A stretch of DNA of 64,000 nt from Holothuria scabra (lineage: Eukaryota > Echinodermata > Holothuroidea > Aspidochirotida > Holothuriidae), in NCBI GenBank assembly GCA_037179385.1, contig CM074184.1, positions 14,588,001-14,652,000 of the forward strand, written 5' to 3'. A model generated the notes under the pieces. The model worked only from the letters and a program-made list of their open reading frames with translations. It searched no databases and was not told the DNA's origin. This document shows, piece after piece, positions 33,348 to 45,547 of this stretch (position 1 is its first letter; each line of letters starts with the position of its first letter). Position numbers and translations under genes: made by a program.

Positions 33348-34560
33348 TGATTTAGTAATTACGTGTTTTGAAATGTGTTTTCCCCTAGTCTATTCGTTAT
33401 GCAAACAATTAAGTTACAGAAACACTCTGGAAAATGCCCAACAATTCAGAAATGAGATATTTGGATAGGTGCAAAGCAAGTAATTTAGTTATATCTCTTA
33501 AAACCAGAACCAGCTTAGTGTCGTATTTTGAAGGCATCAAAGTTTAAAAGACGAAATAAAAATAGGGTGTTAATGTTTCAATGTTAACTATCTTTATGAT
33601 TTAAACAACCGCATTTACGTTGTTCTAACAATGCATTATTATTCACACAATTTCTACAATGTCAATATTGTCAACTGTTTTTCAAACCTGATCCTCTGTA
33701 GTGTAAAATGAGAGATCTGTGCAACATATCAGAAATAGACCAAACACAGTAATGCTTTTAATAAAAGGGGTTTTTCCCTTCAATCAGACCGCGTTTACCA
33801 ATCGTCCTCATATTAATAGGGCTATTTCTTAATTTTGTTTTTTGTAATGCAGCCGGTCGTTAAAAGTTGTGAATATATCCAATTCATGTTGCCCTTTTAA
33901 TAAAGTGTATTTTTGAAGTCAGAAACCATTACTTTAAATTAAATTATTTATACTTCTTTATATAAAGATACAGGGATATTGTGTATACACCAAGGAATGT
34001 ATTATGAGAAAGAAATATTGCAATTGTTTGCCCAAGAAGCTATAGTATAATTTGTACGGTCAGATATGTTAGTGTTTGTTCGTGTTCTGATTACTTTAAT
34101 TCACCTTGCTTAACACTGTTTAATAATAGACCTGCGCCTATTGTACGGACTGACGAAGTGCCTGCTGTAAATACAATTGTTCAAGGCGTGCTTCAAAGTA
34201 TTCTTCTGTCACTCATGTCTTGGATATGGACGTCCAGTCAGTTACAAGCTCAGAACATTCATTTGCACTTGCTTCATTATAGTCCTGTATCGATACAGAA
34301 CGTCTCTGTACTTTATCAGTTTCACCGCCTATTTCAGATATTTTCAGTTCCTACGTAGGGTTTGTTCTTTCCCTGATTTTGACACATCACCTCATCCATA
34401 AGCCTACATTCTCCTAAAAACCCGATCGGAGGAGCACTCGGAGACTCCACACCGCCTTCCATTATGTATGGCCAGCCATAAGCCTACCATGTAGACGTTC
34501 AGAGATGGCACCCTGCGTCGAACGGATGGACCTTCCGTCATGCGTGCCTAAGTTACATTG

Positions 34561-35239
34561 TATTCATGTAACGTACCTGTAAAGGTTGATTATTTGTAAA
34601 ATGCTATTTTTAAGCTGTTTTCATGGCCCCAAGGTTAAATTGCATTACGGTACTTTAAAAATTGAATACTTACATTCTTCTTTATTAGTGTGCCTTTTTA
34701 AAATATGTTAAAATGACTGTCGACTGGAGTTTCGCTTACAACTGAACTTCAGTCGTTAAATTTTTTTCGTTTCTAACTTGATCTTCTTAACAATGTGCAA
34801 CACAGACTTCGTGGCATCATATACTATAGTGCAACATGTTAAAATCATCTAGTATCCCTCAATATGTAGGTAGAACAAGACCTTGACTGTTTTTGTGAGG
34901 CTACTTACATCACCTGTTTACCTGTTTATCATAATCCATAATTTATCGAATGCAAAGATTATGAAATCAGCAAATACTTGGAAAAAATCAACAGCTCATT
35001 ACGCAAAATGATATCCATTAAACAGAAAAGTAAGAAGAAAACAAAGAATGATATTTTAGAGTTTATTCTAAATCATTGGTGCTGTGTCACATGTCCAAAT
35101 GGTAAATACTTTCCCTTTACCGTTTGTTCGATTTAATGTTTGTTCACTTTAAAATAGGAATAGTCTGCTTAACATACAGCTAGGCATTTAGAAGCTGCGG
35201 AATGTCCTACTGACACAGCTTTTTTACTTTCGTTTGCTT
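34561..35239. other. No gene recognised
   Basis: AT-rich sequence beyond the duplicated 3' flank of gene C; no coding or RNA signature. Confidence 0.3.
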
Positions 35240-36100
35240 AGGAGACTTTAAAGGGAAGGTTTAATCGAACATTTAATTTTCATAGGTGAAAGAGAAACCA
35301 AACCTACACAGTGTGGTGAAAGTTCCATTCAAATCCGATATGTAGTTCTGGAGATATTAGTAAATGAAATTTGTGTTCCAAAGTGAGTTTGAGGGCAGCA
35401 GAGCTTATATCACTTCCCCACATTGACAAGGAATGCTTTGTTTCCCTCTGTTTTATTAGACCGTTGTGTTGACCTTGGAGTTAACTGGAATAGGACCTCC
35501 CTGCAGTGGGGGATGCAAAGTTTGTAAAGTTCTCTTGCCACTTAGGCAATCACATTTTAATAATGTTGGTGTTTTTGAGGAGAAAATCAACTCTAAAGTT
35601 TGAAGAAAAACAAAAGACTGTGCACTAATGTGACATAACTATGATGACAAATGTGCTTGCTTCAAGTTAACTTTTTGTTGAAAATGTGAAAAATTTACGT
35701 GCTGATATCCTGAGAACTACAAATCGGATTTCAATGCAAATTTCACCGAAATGCTTAGAATAAGTAACCCTCTGACATACTAAATCCTGTAATGACCTTA
35801 ATCTCTTCTTTTAAGTCTCTACTAATTGTTTAAATTGCAAGAGCAGTCACCTCAACTCGAAGAAGTGTGGGCCTAGTAGACTGTCCTGTTTTATGATTGG
35901 TTGTTGAGAGTCATTTGACAACAATGTTTCTCTTCAAATGTGAAATTTACTAGAAGTAGTTGCTTGTTTTACATTGAATATACAATACTGAAGTTATAAA
36001 ACATGATGAAGATACTTTGAAGAGAAACGAGAGGAAAGTTTTGGTACTGACTGTTGCCTCAAAATAAGTTTGGGGGACTTTTCTTGACCTTTAAGGTATA
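35240..36100 (+). repeat. Dispersed repeat, long copy
   Basis: The right part (35820-36095) matches 17390-17650. The left part (about 35270-35660) matches 41690-41965 through blocks such as CACATTGACA, GAATGCTTTGTTTC and GTTGACC. It may be a single family of about 850 bp with truncated copies elsewhere. No ends or coding region were found. Confidence 0.55.
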
Positions 36101-36843
36101 TTAGTACTCATTGTGTACTTAAACTTGGAATAACATCGATCACCTATAGCTCTGCCAAAACAGGCTTACGTCTCGGTTTCACAACATAAGAAACTGGTAA
36201 GTCTGTGTCCCGACTGTAACAAAATCAAATTACACAAAGGAAAAGGACAAGAACCTTTCAATTACTGCCTCCTTCGAACTTTATTGACCATCTACCCTAT
36301 ACTGTTTGTTAGCTGTTATTGTGGAGTCGGTGCCTGTAACACTCGTGCTTACGTATATTGGTCACATGTTTACTACCAGGACAGGGAGCTGATGAAATTT
36401 AAGCTCCATGTTACTGACAAGTGTTGTAGGTAACGTTGCGGGACATTCACATTGCATATACCTGTACCAGACTTAAAACATTGATAAATGCACTGAATGA
36501 ATCATGAGGAACGGGTGTACAAAAATGTAGCCGATTTTGTGGCCTAGTGTTCCCAGGTTAGTGACACAACTAACAAACCCACCCGGCCAATCCACCAACC
36601 CAGCTACCGCCAATCTACTGACCCACTCAACAAATCACCAATCTACCAAACCACCAACCGACCAACCGATCGACCAACCTCACCACTTACAGCTCCCTGG
36701 TTATTCCTAGCTCCTGTAATAATCCTGCCTAGCAATGATTAAATTCTTCCACTAAACTCTGTATATGGACATGTCACGTACGTGCGTGCATACGCAATTA
36801 TGTTACAATGATAATTTACATATACGTCTCCGTTATTCTTTTA
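36101..36843. other. No gene; degenerate CCAAC-rich tract
   Basis: Between 36565 and 36680 there is a degenerate run of short units such as CCAAC, CTACC and ACCGACC. Otherwise no feature. Confidence 0.35.
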
Positions 36844-37270
36844 GGGTGCGTTTACACTTGATCCGGATCTGATCGCCAGCGCGGGGTCTGATCCACTGCT
36901 CGAGATCAAATGTGTAGTATAAACGCAAATCAGATCCGGATCTGATTGCCCGATTTAGATCCTAGTAATGGGGTTGGGGGGGGGGGGATCAGACCCCGCG
37001 CAGGCGATCAAATATGTAGTGTAAATGCTCGCCGGATCAACGGTGAGGCAAGGTATGGTATGCATGGTACATGTACAGGGTCTATTTTTTTTTTTTTACA
37101 CTTTGGTGCGCAAGCGCGTGTGCCTGTATGTCGTAATGCGACTTCCGCTTAAGCATAGAGGAGGATCAGAGTACGAGACAAGTGTAAATGCACCAGGATC
37201 AAGCCATACACGTAATTCCATACGCTGATAACATCGGGCGATCAAACCCGGATCAAGTGTAAAAGCACCC
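36844..37270 (+). mobile_element. Harbinger-like MITE, copy 2
   Basis: A 427-bp element with ends GGGTGCGTTTACACTTGATC and GATCAAGTGTAAAAGCACCC, flanked by TTA on both sides (36841-36843 and 37271-37273). The interior is the inverse of copy 1 at 622-1025. Two overlapping internal palindromic stretches repeat the GATCCGGATCTGATCG end motif. Confidence 0.8.
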
Positions 37271-38039
37271 TTAGTTAGCATTATGGTTTCCAATAGTTGG
37301 AGGACGTAGATAACAGTCTGTCCTAAGGTAGATATAACTTGATAAAAAGCCGTGCCAGATACGCAAATCAAGCTTGTAATAGGTCATTTCAAGAGAGATG
37401 TAACTTGATATAAATATCTATGCAGGGACAGCGTCAGAAGGCTTGGGAGACCACCACCTATATCCGCAAGAAAATGTGAAACAGGAGGGAAAGGAAGAAA
37501 AAAAGAGAAAAGGAGCATTCAACTTATGCTTTGCCCCTATCACAATACCCTGGTGCCGCCTCTGGATCTATTTCAAAGAATAAGTCAAGTTTTATCTATA
37601 GCCATATCAAGAAAGATAAAGTTTGATATAGCTGAAATGCAGATTAGCACATAGTTTGTTTTATTGTTTGCTTTTAATTGAAAATTGAATTATATTTGCT
37701 CCAAATGTATTTAATACAGTGACACATACTTAAAAACTGCAGCTACAATTTTGTGCCTCGACTGAAATCCAGGAGTTCCCTTTGTAGCACTACGGACACA
37801 CATTCTAAGTGCACCATACACCCACTTATACATAGCTTCCGAGAGCAGCCTTATGACGTCAGGACTACTGACCAATCACCATCAGCTGTATCGAGATTTA
37901 TGGAGAGTCCAACACGCCAGACAGCATGCTCTCCCCAGAACCACTCTAGCTAAAAATACGTATATTTTGTCAAGTTCTAAATTTTACTTCAAAAAGTAGC
38001 ATCTGTTGCACCAGGTCTCATGAAAGTACACCTACCTTT
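37271..38039. other. No gene recognised
   Basis: Short open frames only; no repeat family or RNA gene recognised. Confidence 0.3.
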
Positions 38040-39260
38040 TTAGAAATTTTCAAAGGGGAAGAGCCGTAACTTAGACCCCTTCGCCGGCCGAAATAAACGG
38101 ATGAGTTGGGGCAAGGGAGCGGAGGGTGTTCAGATGCGGTGAGCAATAGTTGGCCATTTATCATGCAAAAGATTTTAAGAGTAAAATCATTCATAATTGG
38201 AAGTTCGGGCTGTCATAGAGACAACTTTATTAATTCAGCGAATCTTTAATCTACCAAACAGTCACAATAAAGAAACATTCTCATAGTTTCAATTCCGCTG
38301 TTTAGTTTAGTACATGTCATTCAATTCCCCATTAAGACACAAAAATTTCAGGTTTATCCTCATTGACCACCAAAATTCAACTTTCAACACTAATCCCGTC
38401 AAAGTAAAAAATCTTGCACCATTTTGCATCTAGGCTCCATAAAGAGGTTAAAAAATCTTAAAGGGAAGGGGACACCGCCTCCCCCGATCGGCGATCACTC
38501 AACATACTGCATGCCCCCTTGAGAGAAAACCTGCGTGTGCCACCGGACAGCCAGTTGAAATTTACAAATTGGCATGGTTTTAATTACCTAGAAAACTCCT
38601 AAAAGTTTAAAAATCTTAAAAAAGTAAAAAGGGTATAAATCATAGTTGTGGTAAAATTTTCACGGAACAGCAATACAGTAACAAAGATTGGCGAAAAAAG
38701 TTCTGGAATGTTTTATTACCAAATTAATTACTCTGGCAGACGGGAGGGTGTCCACTTGCTGACTTGCAGTTTGCGATATATCCTACCCCTGCGGCCCAAA
38801 TTCGAGAAACGTTATTGAACATTGGGTAGATTGTTTTTCAATTTCATAATGCCATTGATACTGTGTAAAAATGTCTCGTCATTTTCCGATCATTTAGAAA
38901 GTTTGCTGTTTTTTCTTTTATTGTAAACGAAAGCTCAAAATGACAACTACTTTATTTCTAGTTACAAGCCTGCATGGGAAATGCCATTTTCGGCCGTTTG
39001 ATGAATTCTTTTCTGTACGTTCCAAGCCAACTAATGGTGGCTCTCCGCTTGGAGAGTCTGAATAGAAGAATTACATTTTTCGTGCAAAAAATCTTTCTTA
39101 AAGGTCTCTAATCACTTTTAAGTTTGCTTATTTAATATTTATTTCAAGCGAATGTACTTTATCGAAAGAAAAGCGCAAAACATCGACTGCTCCTTGTCAA
39201 CCAATTGTCGCTTTCCTCTTGGGTAGTCTTTCGGACAGACAACAGATGACAGGTCATTCA
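38040..39260 (-). repeat. Inverted relative of the 22.8-24.6 kb transposon
   Basis: Contains, in reverse order, phrases shared with 22.8-24.6 kb and with the 51.3-52.9 kb element. Examples are GGGTGTTCAGATGC, ACCATTTTGCATCTAGG, AAATGCCATTTTCGGCC and CCAACTAATGGTGGC. Ends could not be placed precisely. No coding region. Confidence 0.5.
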
Positions 39261-40811
39261 AACGAGGAAGAAGCATAACGTTTAGAAAAAAAAACAATGA
39301 AATAAAAATATGTTAATCAACTTGCAAGGTTTAGCAGAAGTTATAGTGTCGCTTTAATTGCTGTATACTGTCACGTGTGACAAGGAAATGGACGTTTCAC
39401 TTTAAACACAAATTATTAATCCTTTTCTGAATTAACTAATCGCATTAGTTATACCTACTGTTTATTAGTTATGACGATTTCTCGCTAATTTCACATAAAC
39501 TGGCCCCAAATGATTACTCACAATGTGTAGTCCAGGATGCTTCAAATTTGTCAAAAACTAAATCATTATTTGATTGTCAAGTAACGATGTTAAAAGTCGA
39601 TTAAACACAATACAGTTTGGTGAGCGTTGAAAAACGGTGTTTGAAAGTCCGTCTAGCCGACGGCAAAGATTTCTTTGTCCACAATTCTTTATTTCACATT
39701 TAACATTCCATAGATAGGAACCTTAGTTGAATCTATCTTCGATGTAGTTAATAAATATACATAATTGTGTACACTCTCCACTTCTTGCTGCTCTAGAAAT
39801 ATTTTTGTGCTTTTTATGAGATAAATTGACAAGATTTTTTGTTTTCTTCATCACTGTTCTTGTATAATTGCGTTTTTGTTGCGATTCAATTTAATTTTAC
39901 CAGTATCAATCCCAAATGTCGAGACATTACTTCCAAAACTCGGAAAATTAGCCAAGATAGCTGACACATCTTGGTCAATGCTAGTGAAAATAATACATCA
40001 TACGTCATTACATGAAAGATTTGTGTAAGTAAACCCTATTCCCATGACGTCACACAGCAGAAAACACACCAGGAGGAAAAGCTCCACTAGTCAGAAGCAA
40101 CATCAACAGATGCAAACAGTTGATAAGTGGTATTAGTCATACACGTATATGCCAAATCCACTTGCAAGCAGAGCAATTCACATTTTGCATATTTTTGACG
40201 TTGGTATATAAGGTTTAAAACGTTAAAAGTTTATTGATAAAAGTAAACATATTTCAAATTTAAGAATTATTTCATTGGAATATAAGGGTCCCAATTTGAC
40301 ATATTCTCCCGAAAGTGTGAGATTTTGAGATGTTTTGAAAAAAATATTTTGTTATGTCCCCAATATATAACAGTGATGAGTTGCTCTTTGACATTTGTTA
40401 GTTTGTTTGCTAACAAATAAAAACTAAGTCTTTTTGTATCGATATTCCTTTCGTAACAATGTATTAAAATAACGAAGAAGGGATCGTTGAACAAATGCAT
40501 AATTAGAATGCAAACATAACAATAAAATTGTGACTTTCCCGATATGCTTGTTTTATTTTTGTGTTTATATTTTGCCCCCCCCCCCCTTTGTTTTATAGCG
40601 ATTAAATGGCCAATAGCTTCCGATCCGATGTGACATGATATGCAATACGATTGTCCCAACCACGGACGGTCATGAAGTAAATAATAAAATGAAAAAAGTT
40701 GTTACGGTGCACGGGTTAGGTAGATAATGGCAAAGACAATATGAGGGACTGTTATGGATAAATGGTGTAGGTGGAAGGAAGTGTAGAGAGTATAATAAGG
40801 ATTAATTGAGT
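39261..40811. other. No gene recognised
   Basis: AT-rich. The minus-strand frame at 40267-40659 has no recognisable domain and low-complexity composition. Confidence 0.3.
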
Positions 40812-40880
40812 TAGTTAGTTAGTCGGTCGGTCGGTCGGTCGGTCGGTCGGTCGGTCGGTCGGTTGGTTAGTTAGTTGATG
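40812..40880 (+). repeat. Compound tetranucleotide microsatellite
   Basis: (TTAG)n followed by (TCGG)n and then (TTGG)/(TTAG). This is the complement of the compound tail of the SINE at 19831-19897, so it may be a SINE tail whose body has decayed or been lost. Confidence 0.8.
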
Positions 40881-40908
40881 CCAAAGCACAATCGCGAACA
40901 CCAACATG

Positions 40909-41062
40909 CAGGCGCGTAGCCAGGATTGTGTCATGGGGAGGGTTTTGTGTCATGGGGGGGGGGGCACGGTGTAGGGGAATCCCCTATTTAAGGTGTTTTT
41001 GGCAAAGCAAGGTTGGGTCTTGGGTTCTAACTCACAAAACTCTCCCCGTGGCTATGCCACTG
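40909..41062 (+). mobile_element. hAT-like MITE, complete, 154 bp
   Basis: Ends CAGGCGCGTAGCCAGG and the inverted CGTGGCTATGCCACTG. It is flanked by 8-bp near-identical target sites CCAACATG (40901-40908) and CCAGCATG (41063-41070). Eight-base duplications with CAGTGG-type ends fit hAT MITEs. Confidence 0.75.
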
Positions 41063-41070
41063 CCAGCATG

Positions 41071-41689
41071 ATGTCCATTATAAGTACAAAGGCAATATAT
41101 ATCATACCATGCACCTAGCGTTAGTGTCAAATATCATAAATCTCATATTTCAAATTCTGTAAAATTGATTACTATGGCATATTTGGCAACTTTTACCCTG
41201 AAACCTCTCTCTTCTCGCTAAACACGACTAGACAGCAGCAGCTATGGGGACTAATTGTTCTCCTCCCATACAGTTACTTTACCACACGGAAGTTTACTTT
41301 TACAATCCCTCATATTTCACCTCTTGAAAAACTATACACGCCTGTTCCGTGCATAAGCCCACATATGAGGTTTAAATCTAATTGCAGTTATTTGCTCATG
41401 CCATTCCAGGCCAATCATATCGAAGCTTTTATGTTTGAATGGTGCCAATCTAGGTGAAGGTACTTGCTGTGAACAGAAAAATTCATTTCCAAATATATCT
41501 ACAATAATGCAGAATCCTTTAAAATAAGTCTGTCGCATAAAGGGGAAGTTTAAGCAACAGTAGGAACAATCCAGTCTTCTCCGTGCAAAAGAGCTAAATC
41601 TGAACAATTTGGTGAAACGTTCCTCCAAATCCAAACCTAACCCAAATCCAAATCTAACATATACCTCACTGTTCGGACAGATATCTTAT
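41071..41689. other. No gene recognised
   Basis: The 100-codon minus-strand frame at 41332-41634 has no motif and partly overlaps a dispersed repeat (a GGTGAAACGTTCCTCCAAATC phrase resembling one near 35320). I treat it as non-coding. Confidence 0.3.
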
Positions 41690-41965
41690 AATGAAGAATC
41701 CAGAGTTTTGTTCTTAAGTGACTCGAGTGCAACACATGTTATATCACTCAGTCCTCACATTGACAGTGAATGCTTTGTTTCTTTTTAATTGTGTCAGTTT
41801 GTTTTGTTGACCCTGAAGTAAGTTAGGATCTTTGCAAGCGCAACATGGACTTAGCGAGGACTTGTTAAGTTTTAAGAGAAAAGAGATACTGATCCTTAAT
41901 ATGAGCATATGATATCATCATTATGTGCTTCCTCCAAGCCCACGTTTTGTTTGTTTGTCGTTTCA
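41690..41965 (+). repeat. Dispersed repeat, left-part copy
   Basis: Collinear with about 35385-35660: ATATCACT.....CACATTGACA, GAATGCTTTGTTTC and TGTTGACC occur in the same order. Confidence 0.55.
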
Positions 41966-42397
41966 CAGCTAGGGTTCCGGAAGGGTATTAAACCGCAACC
42001 TTTGAGATATCTAACCTACCGCAGAAAAACTATAATTTAAAATTTCACTTTACCCCCTTCATTTTCGTTGACGTTTACTGCGACTGTTGAAGTCGTGGAG
42101 TATGAAAAATTCTTTTACTGTTTTTTACTGTTAGATAATAAGTTAATTGTGCGGGATCTTGAGGTATAGCTCCAGACAAAAAAAGAACAGAGAGTTCCAG
42201 TTGATTTTAAAATGATTTTATTCGATGATTTGAGTTCAAAAAAGAAAAAAAATCAAGTTTGATTAATTCGGCCGGCCCAATATGATTACTGAGATGTTGA
42301 CTACATGCTTATGCTTTTGTGTCTACGGCACGAGTGTCCAGCGTGCGGGCTCGGTCTTGGGAACCTCGTGCAAGATCCGAACACCTGCAGTCCCCTG

Positions 42398-42643
42398 ATT
42401 GGTCAAAAGTTATGATGCACCAATAAAAATGGGTGTGCTGATATAGATGACCAATGAGGAGGCTGCAAAGGGGGAAATTGGCCACACGTTGAAAATATGG
42501 GTTAAAGTGTGCACGTGAAACTAAGGCTATGTAATATATCACGTCCACCGGTGACACGTGACGGGAAACAGGAAGAGCCCTGGGAATCTAGAACAAAGGG
42601 AAGGGCGAGTTGCTCGTAAACAACAAGATGGCGTCTGGTAAAG
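42398..42643 (+). promoter_or_regulatory. Candidate CCAAT promoter and first coding exon
   Basis: Three NF-Y-type sites occur in 58 bp: ATTGG at 42398-42402, CCAAT at 42420-42424 and CCAAT at 42451-42455. A CACGTGAC E-box lies at 42555-42562. AACAAGATGGCGTCTG at 42622-42637 looks like a YY1-type start region with a strong-context ATG (42628). Right after it a splice-donor-like GTAAAG (42638-42643) would give a tiny first coding exon, Met-Ala-Ser then phase 1. This is typical of housekeeping genes, but no downstream exon was recognised in the window. Confidence 0.35.
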
Positions 42644-43755
42644 GTCATGGAGGGTGCACCATACTACATGACATTACTCTGATTTCTGTGTGCAGAAAGC
42701 TCTACTTGTTTACAGAAATATGAGTACTTTAGCGTTTGATTAATACCAATAATATTTCAGTTTCAGCGAGGAGACATCTCTAAGTATATAGCTCTCATTA
42801 TTGTAGTGCGCGTGCGCGCTACAATCTTGGCGTTACACGACAGGCAAGAATACCTACATGGCTGAACGTTGAAAATGAAAGGTCGTCCGCACTGTTTCGG
42901 TCCGAGCTGTACTATCTATACTATAACTGTGGAGGCACATAATGTTAAGCCTGTCCATGATTTTTTACAGCTTTCCTGCACACATTTTAATTACTCCCGT
43001 GGAAGGGCTCATTCATAAACCGGAACAGCTTGTAATGTACAGTGGAATGATACTGATTGATGAAATACCGACAGTCTTTATTTCAGAAAAAAATCAGTTG
43101 AATTTGTGCTTGATTTCTCATTGAAACGATAAGAATACGTAACTTAAAATTCGCAAACGAAGTAAAAAGCGGACGAATTCATTTTGAAGGTAAGTGTGAT
43201 GAGAGTTGGATATGCGGCGTCACCTCCAAATTTGCACCGTATATACTGTACTGTATACACTGCATGTACAAGCAGGAAGTTGCCTGGTACAAGTTAGCAG
43301 TTGGCTGTAGGGTTGAACGTACGAAGTTAACATACAATGTACCGCCATTAGGACATAAAAGTAGCATGCAAGTACACGCACAGAAGCCAAACCGACAGTG
43401 TATTCTATACCGAATTCGATAAAATGAACTATATGACTGTGTCGAGTGGACCTATGGTACTCGGAGCTGAATGTTACTCGTTAGAAGAATTGAATGAAGT
43501 AGTGCAGGGGGGGGGGGGATCCAGGGAGGGGTTCTGGGGTGTGACCCCAACTGAGTTTTGAAGATTTTTTTATTTCGCATGATACTGTTAATTTGTTTAT
43601 TAATTGTTGTGTTTTAAATCAGAACCACCCCATCTTTTAAGTCAAAACCTGCATTTACACCTTCATACGTCGTAGCTGACTGCAAAAAAGTTACACCCAG
43701 GTAAATTAAACGAAGAACCCGAATAATAGAACCGCACATCCGGGCCACTAGGCTA
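42644..43755. other. Possible first intron; no exon recognised
   Basis: A GC-rich alternating stretch TGCGCGTGCGCGC at 42807-42819 resembles an NRF-1 site. A 12-base G run lies near 43507-43518. No exon with coding signature is seen. Confidence 0.3.
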
Positions 43756-44117
43756 CACTCTAAAATCAAAAGAGTGAACTTAGTCACTCTTTGATCGAGT
43801 GAAAAGTATAAATTCACTCCATAAGAGTGATAATTCACTCCAAGAGGAGTGAAGTTCCCTCCAAAAAGAGTGAAGTTCACTCCAAAAAGAGTGAAGTTTC
43901 ACTCTTGATGGAGTGCCCACAGTGATCGCTCTTAAAAAAAAGAGCGATCATTGCAGGCACTCGTGGAAGAGTGAATTTTCCATCTTCCTCTAGTGAATTT
44001 CACTCTTTTTGGAGCGAACTTCACTCCTCTTGGAGTGAATTATCACTCTAATGGAGTGAATTTACACTTTGCACTCGATCAAAGAGCGACTAAGTTCACT
44101 CTTTTGATTTAAGAGTG
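43756..44117 (+). mobile_element. Palindromic GAGTGAA-type MITE, copy 2
   Basis: 362 bp. It starts CACTCTAAAATCAAAAGAGT and ends with the inverted ACTCTTTTGATTTAAGAGTG, flanked by TA on both sides. Most of the element is one long palindrome of GAGTGAA/TTCACTC units around a GCCCACAGTGATCGCTC centre. TA duplication suggests Tc1/mariner-type mobilisation, but no transposase is available to confirm. Confidence 0.8.
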
Positions 44118-45187
44118 TATACACAGGTTATAGGCCTACAGGCCTATCGAGCAAACGTTTCACTCTCAAATTTACAGTGTGATCCAACCTAAAGCATAGC
44201 GTTAGATTAGCTTTCGCTAGTATTACCTTAGCCATCTGTGTTGTTTATCAGGGCTTTTCGCTGGCCTAGCTTTCATTTCGGCCAGGACGGCCACCAGTCT
44301 AACATCCACCTCCAAATATTTATAAGCCCCAGCTCCAAACCCCGCCCACATTAGGGTACTAAAATTCTGCGTATTTGCAGGCAAATGCAGTTCTAGTTTA
44401 AATCCTGCGAATTGAGCAGAGCAACATATTGTGAAAGTTTTGTTTTCTTTTTTTCATTATTTTACAAAGCGATTGGACATTGTACCGAAACCTGATTACT
44501 CCAGACTAGTAAAAACCTCGCTCTAAAAGCCTTATCTGAACAGGAGGGTGTCAGACAATAATGAACCTTAAATCAGTATTGTCAAGGATACCGTGGCTTA
44601 ATAACAATTTTTTGTCATAACAGAACAATGAGTGGTTAAAATATAGTACAACGCTACTTGAGTGTCACTTTTAAAGCAGTATAGACTAAACCTCATTTCA
44701 ATTACTTCTTTTAAGTAAAGGGATAAAGCGAATTGTTCATCAAGGTGGCATATGTGATTAACATATACGTTGTACCAAAGTGCATCGTCTCTACCGCCTA
44801 CTCTGAGGAAAAGCCATGCATACATTTGCTTATTGTACTATCAGAACTAAGTTTCTCATCTACTTGTCATAAAAATGTTCTGACAAGTAGGTTTTATTGT
44901 TGGCGAATATAGTGACGCTGTTAGCGGCAACACGCAACACTTTGCCACTCTCTACTTTCTCCCCTTCATTTAGTAGAAACGTTTCAGGTCCCTACATAAT
45001 ATTTACAAATCCTTTTGGGCCTCTGAAGGATTCTTCCAGTTTTTCTGCAGGATTTTTGAAGGACCTTTTGCCTTTTTAGACTTTTATTACAGTAGAACGT
45101 AACACCTAAGGTAATGAAGGTAAGGCAACAAGAGTCAACTTAACTTCTAATCAACCAATGTATTTAAACAATTTCGAAACAACTTAA
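44118..45187. other. No gene recognised
   Basis: AT-rich intergenic sequence with random short frames; nothing supportable before the piggyBac-like MITE. Confidence 0.3.
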
Positions 45188-45439
45188 CCCTTTACCGTTG
45201 TTTGGGTCCTTTTGGACCCATGCGGAGAGCTCGGCTGTCACCCATCTTTACTGTTTCACGCGGAGCTCGATACTGCGAGTAGCTACCCGAAAACTTCGGC
45301 CACAACAACGAGAGAGACAATAGTTTAAGGTCACAGGGTCAATGGTCTACGGAAGCCGATGCGGGGCGGGCTACGTCCGCTTTTCCGCCCACTCCCGAGG
45401 CGCGCAAATATGCCCCGATCGGAGCACAACGGTAAAGGG
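45188..45439 (+). mobile_element. piggyBac-like MITE, copy 2
   Basis: 252 bp, with the same CCCTTTACCGTTGT ends as the copy at 5707 and TTAA on both sides (45184-45187 and 45440-45443). Confidence 0.88.
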
Positions 45440-45547
45440 TTAATCTAAAATATCTGCAATGCTCGGCTAAAGGGTTACGTGCACACACGCAAAGACAGTG
45501 ACATCAGCTTTGCAGTAAACACACTCCACAGGCTTCTTTTAATTTAA

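Larger units (their letters stand above)
31200..34560 (+). repeat. Segmental duplication block carrying gene C
   Basis: The 5' flank (from the CTCGACCATTATTTTAT phrase near 31210), gene C and at least 1.2 kb of 3' flank align collinearly with 60690-63990 around gene E. Shared landmarks are GGTTACTATAA upstream, TTAAAGTCTGAGCTGATATG just before the ATG, ATAATAAA after the stop, and GACGAAGTGCCTGCTGTAAAT near 34153 and 63593. The 5' flank, but not the 3' flank, is also shared with gene D (45930-46480). Confidence 0.8.

Noticed and set aside
34158..34358. A 66-codon open frame in the 3' flank of gene C, matched by 63581-63820 behind gene E
   Set aside because: Both lie in the duplicated block. 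Differences are spread over all codon positions without clear synonymous bias, so shared ancestry explains the shared frame.
40267..40659. A 130-codon minus-strand open frame
   Set aside because: AT-rich random-looking composition, no domain, no conserved copy elsewhere in the window.
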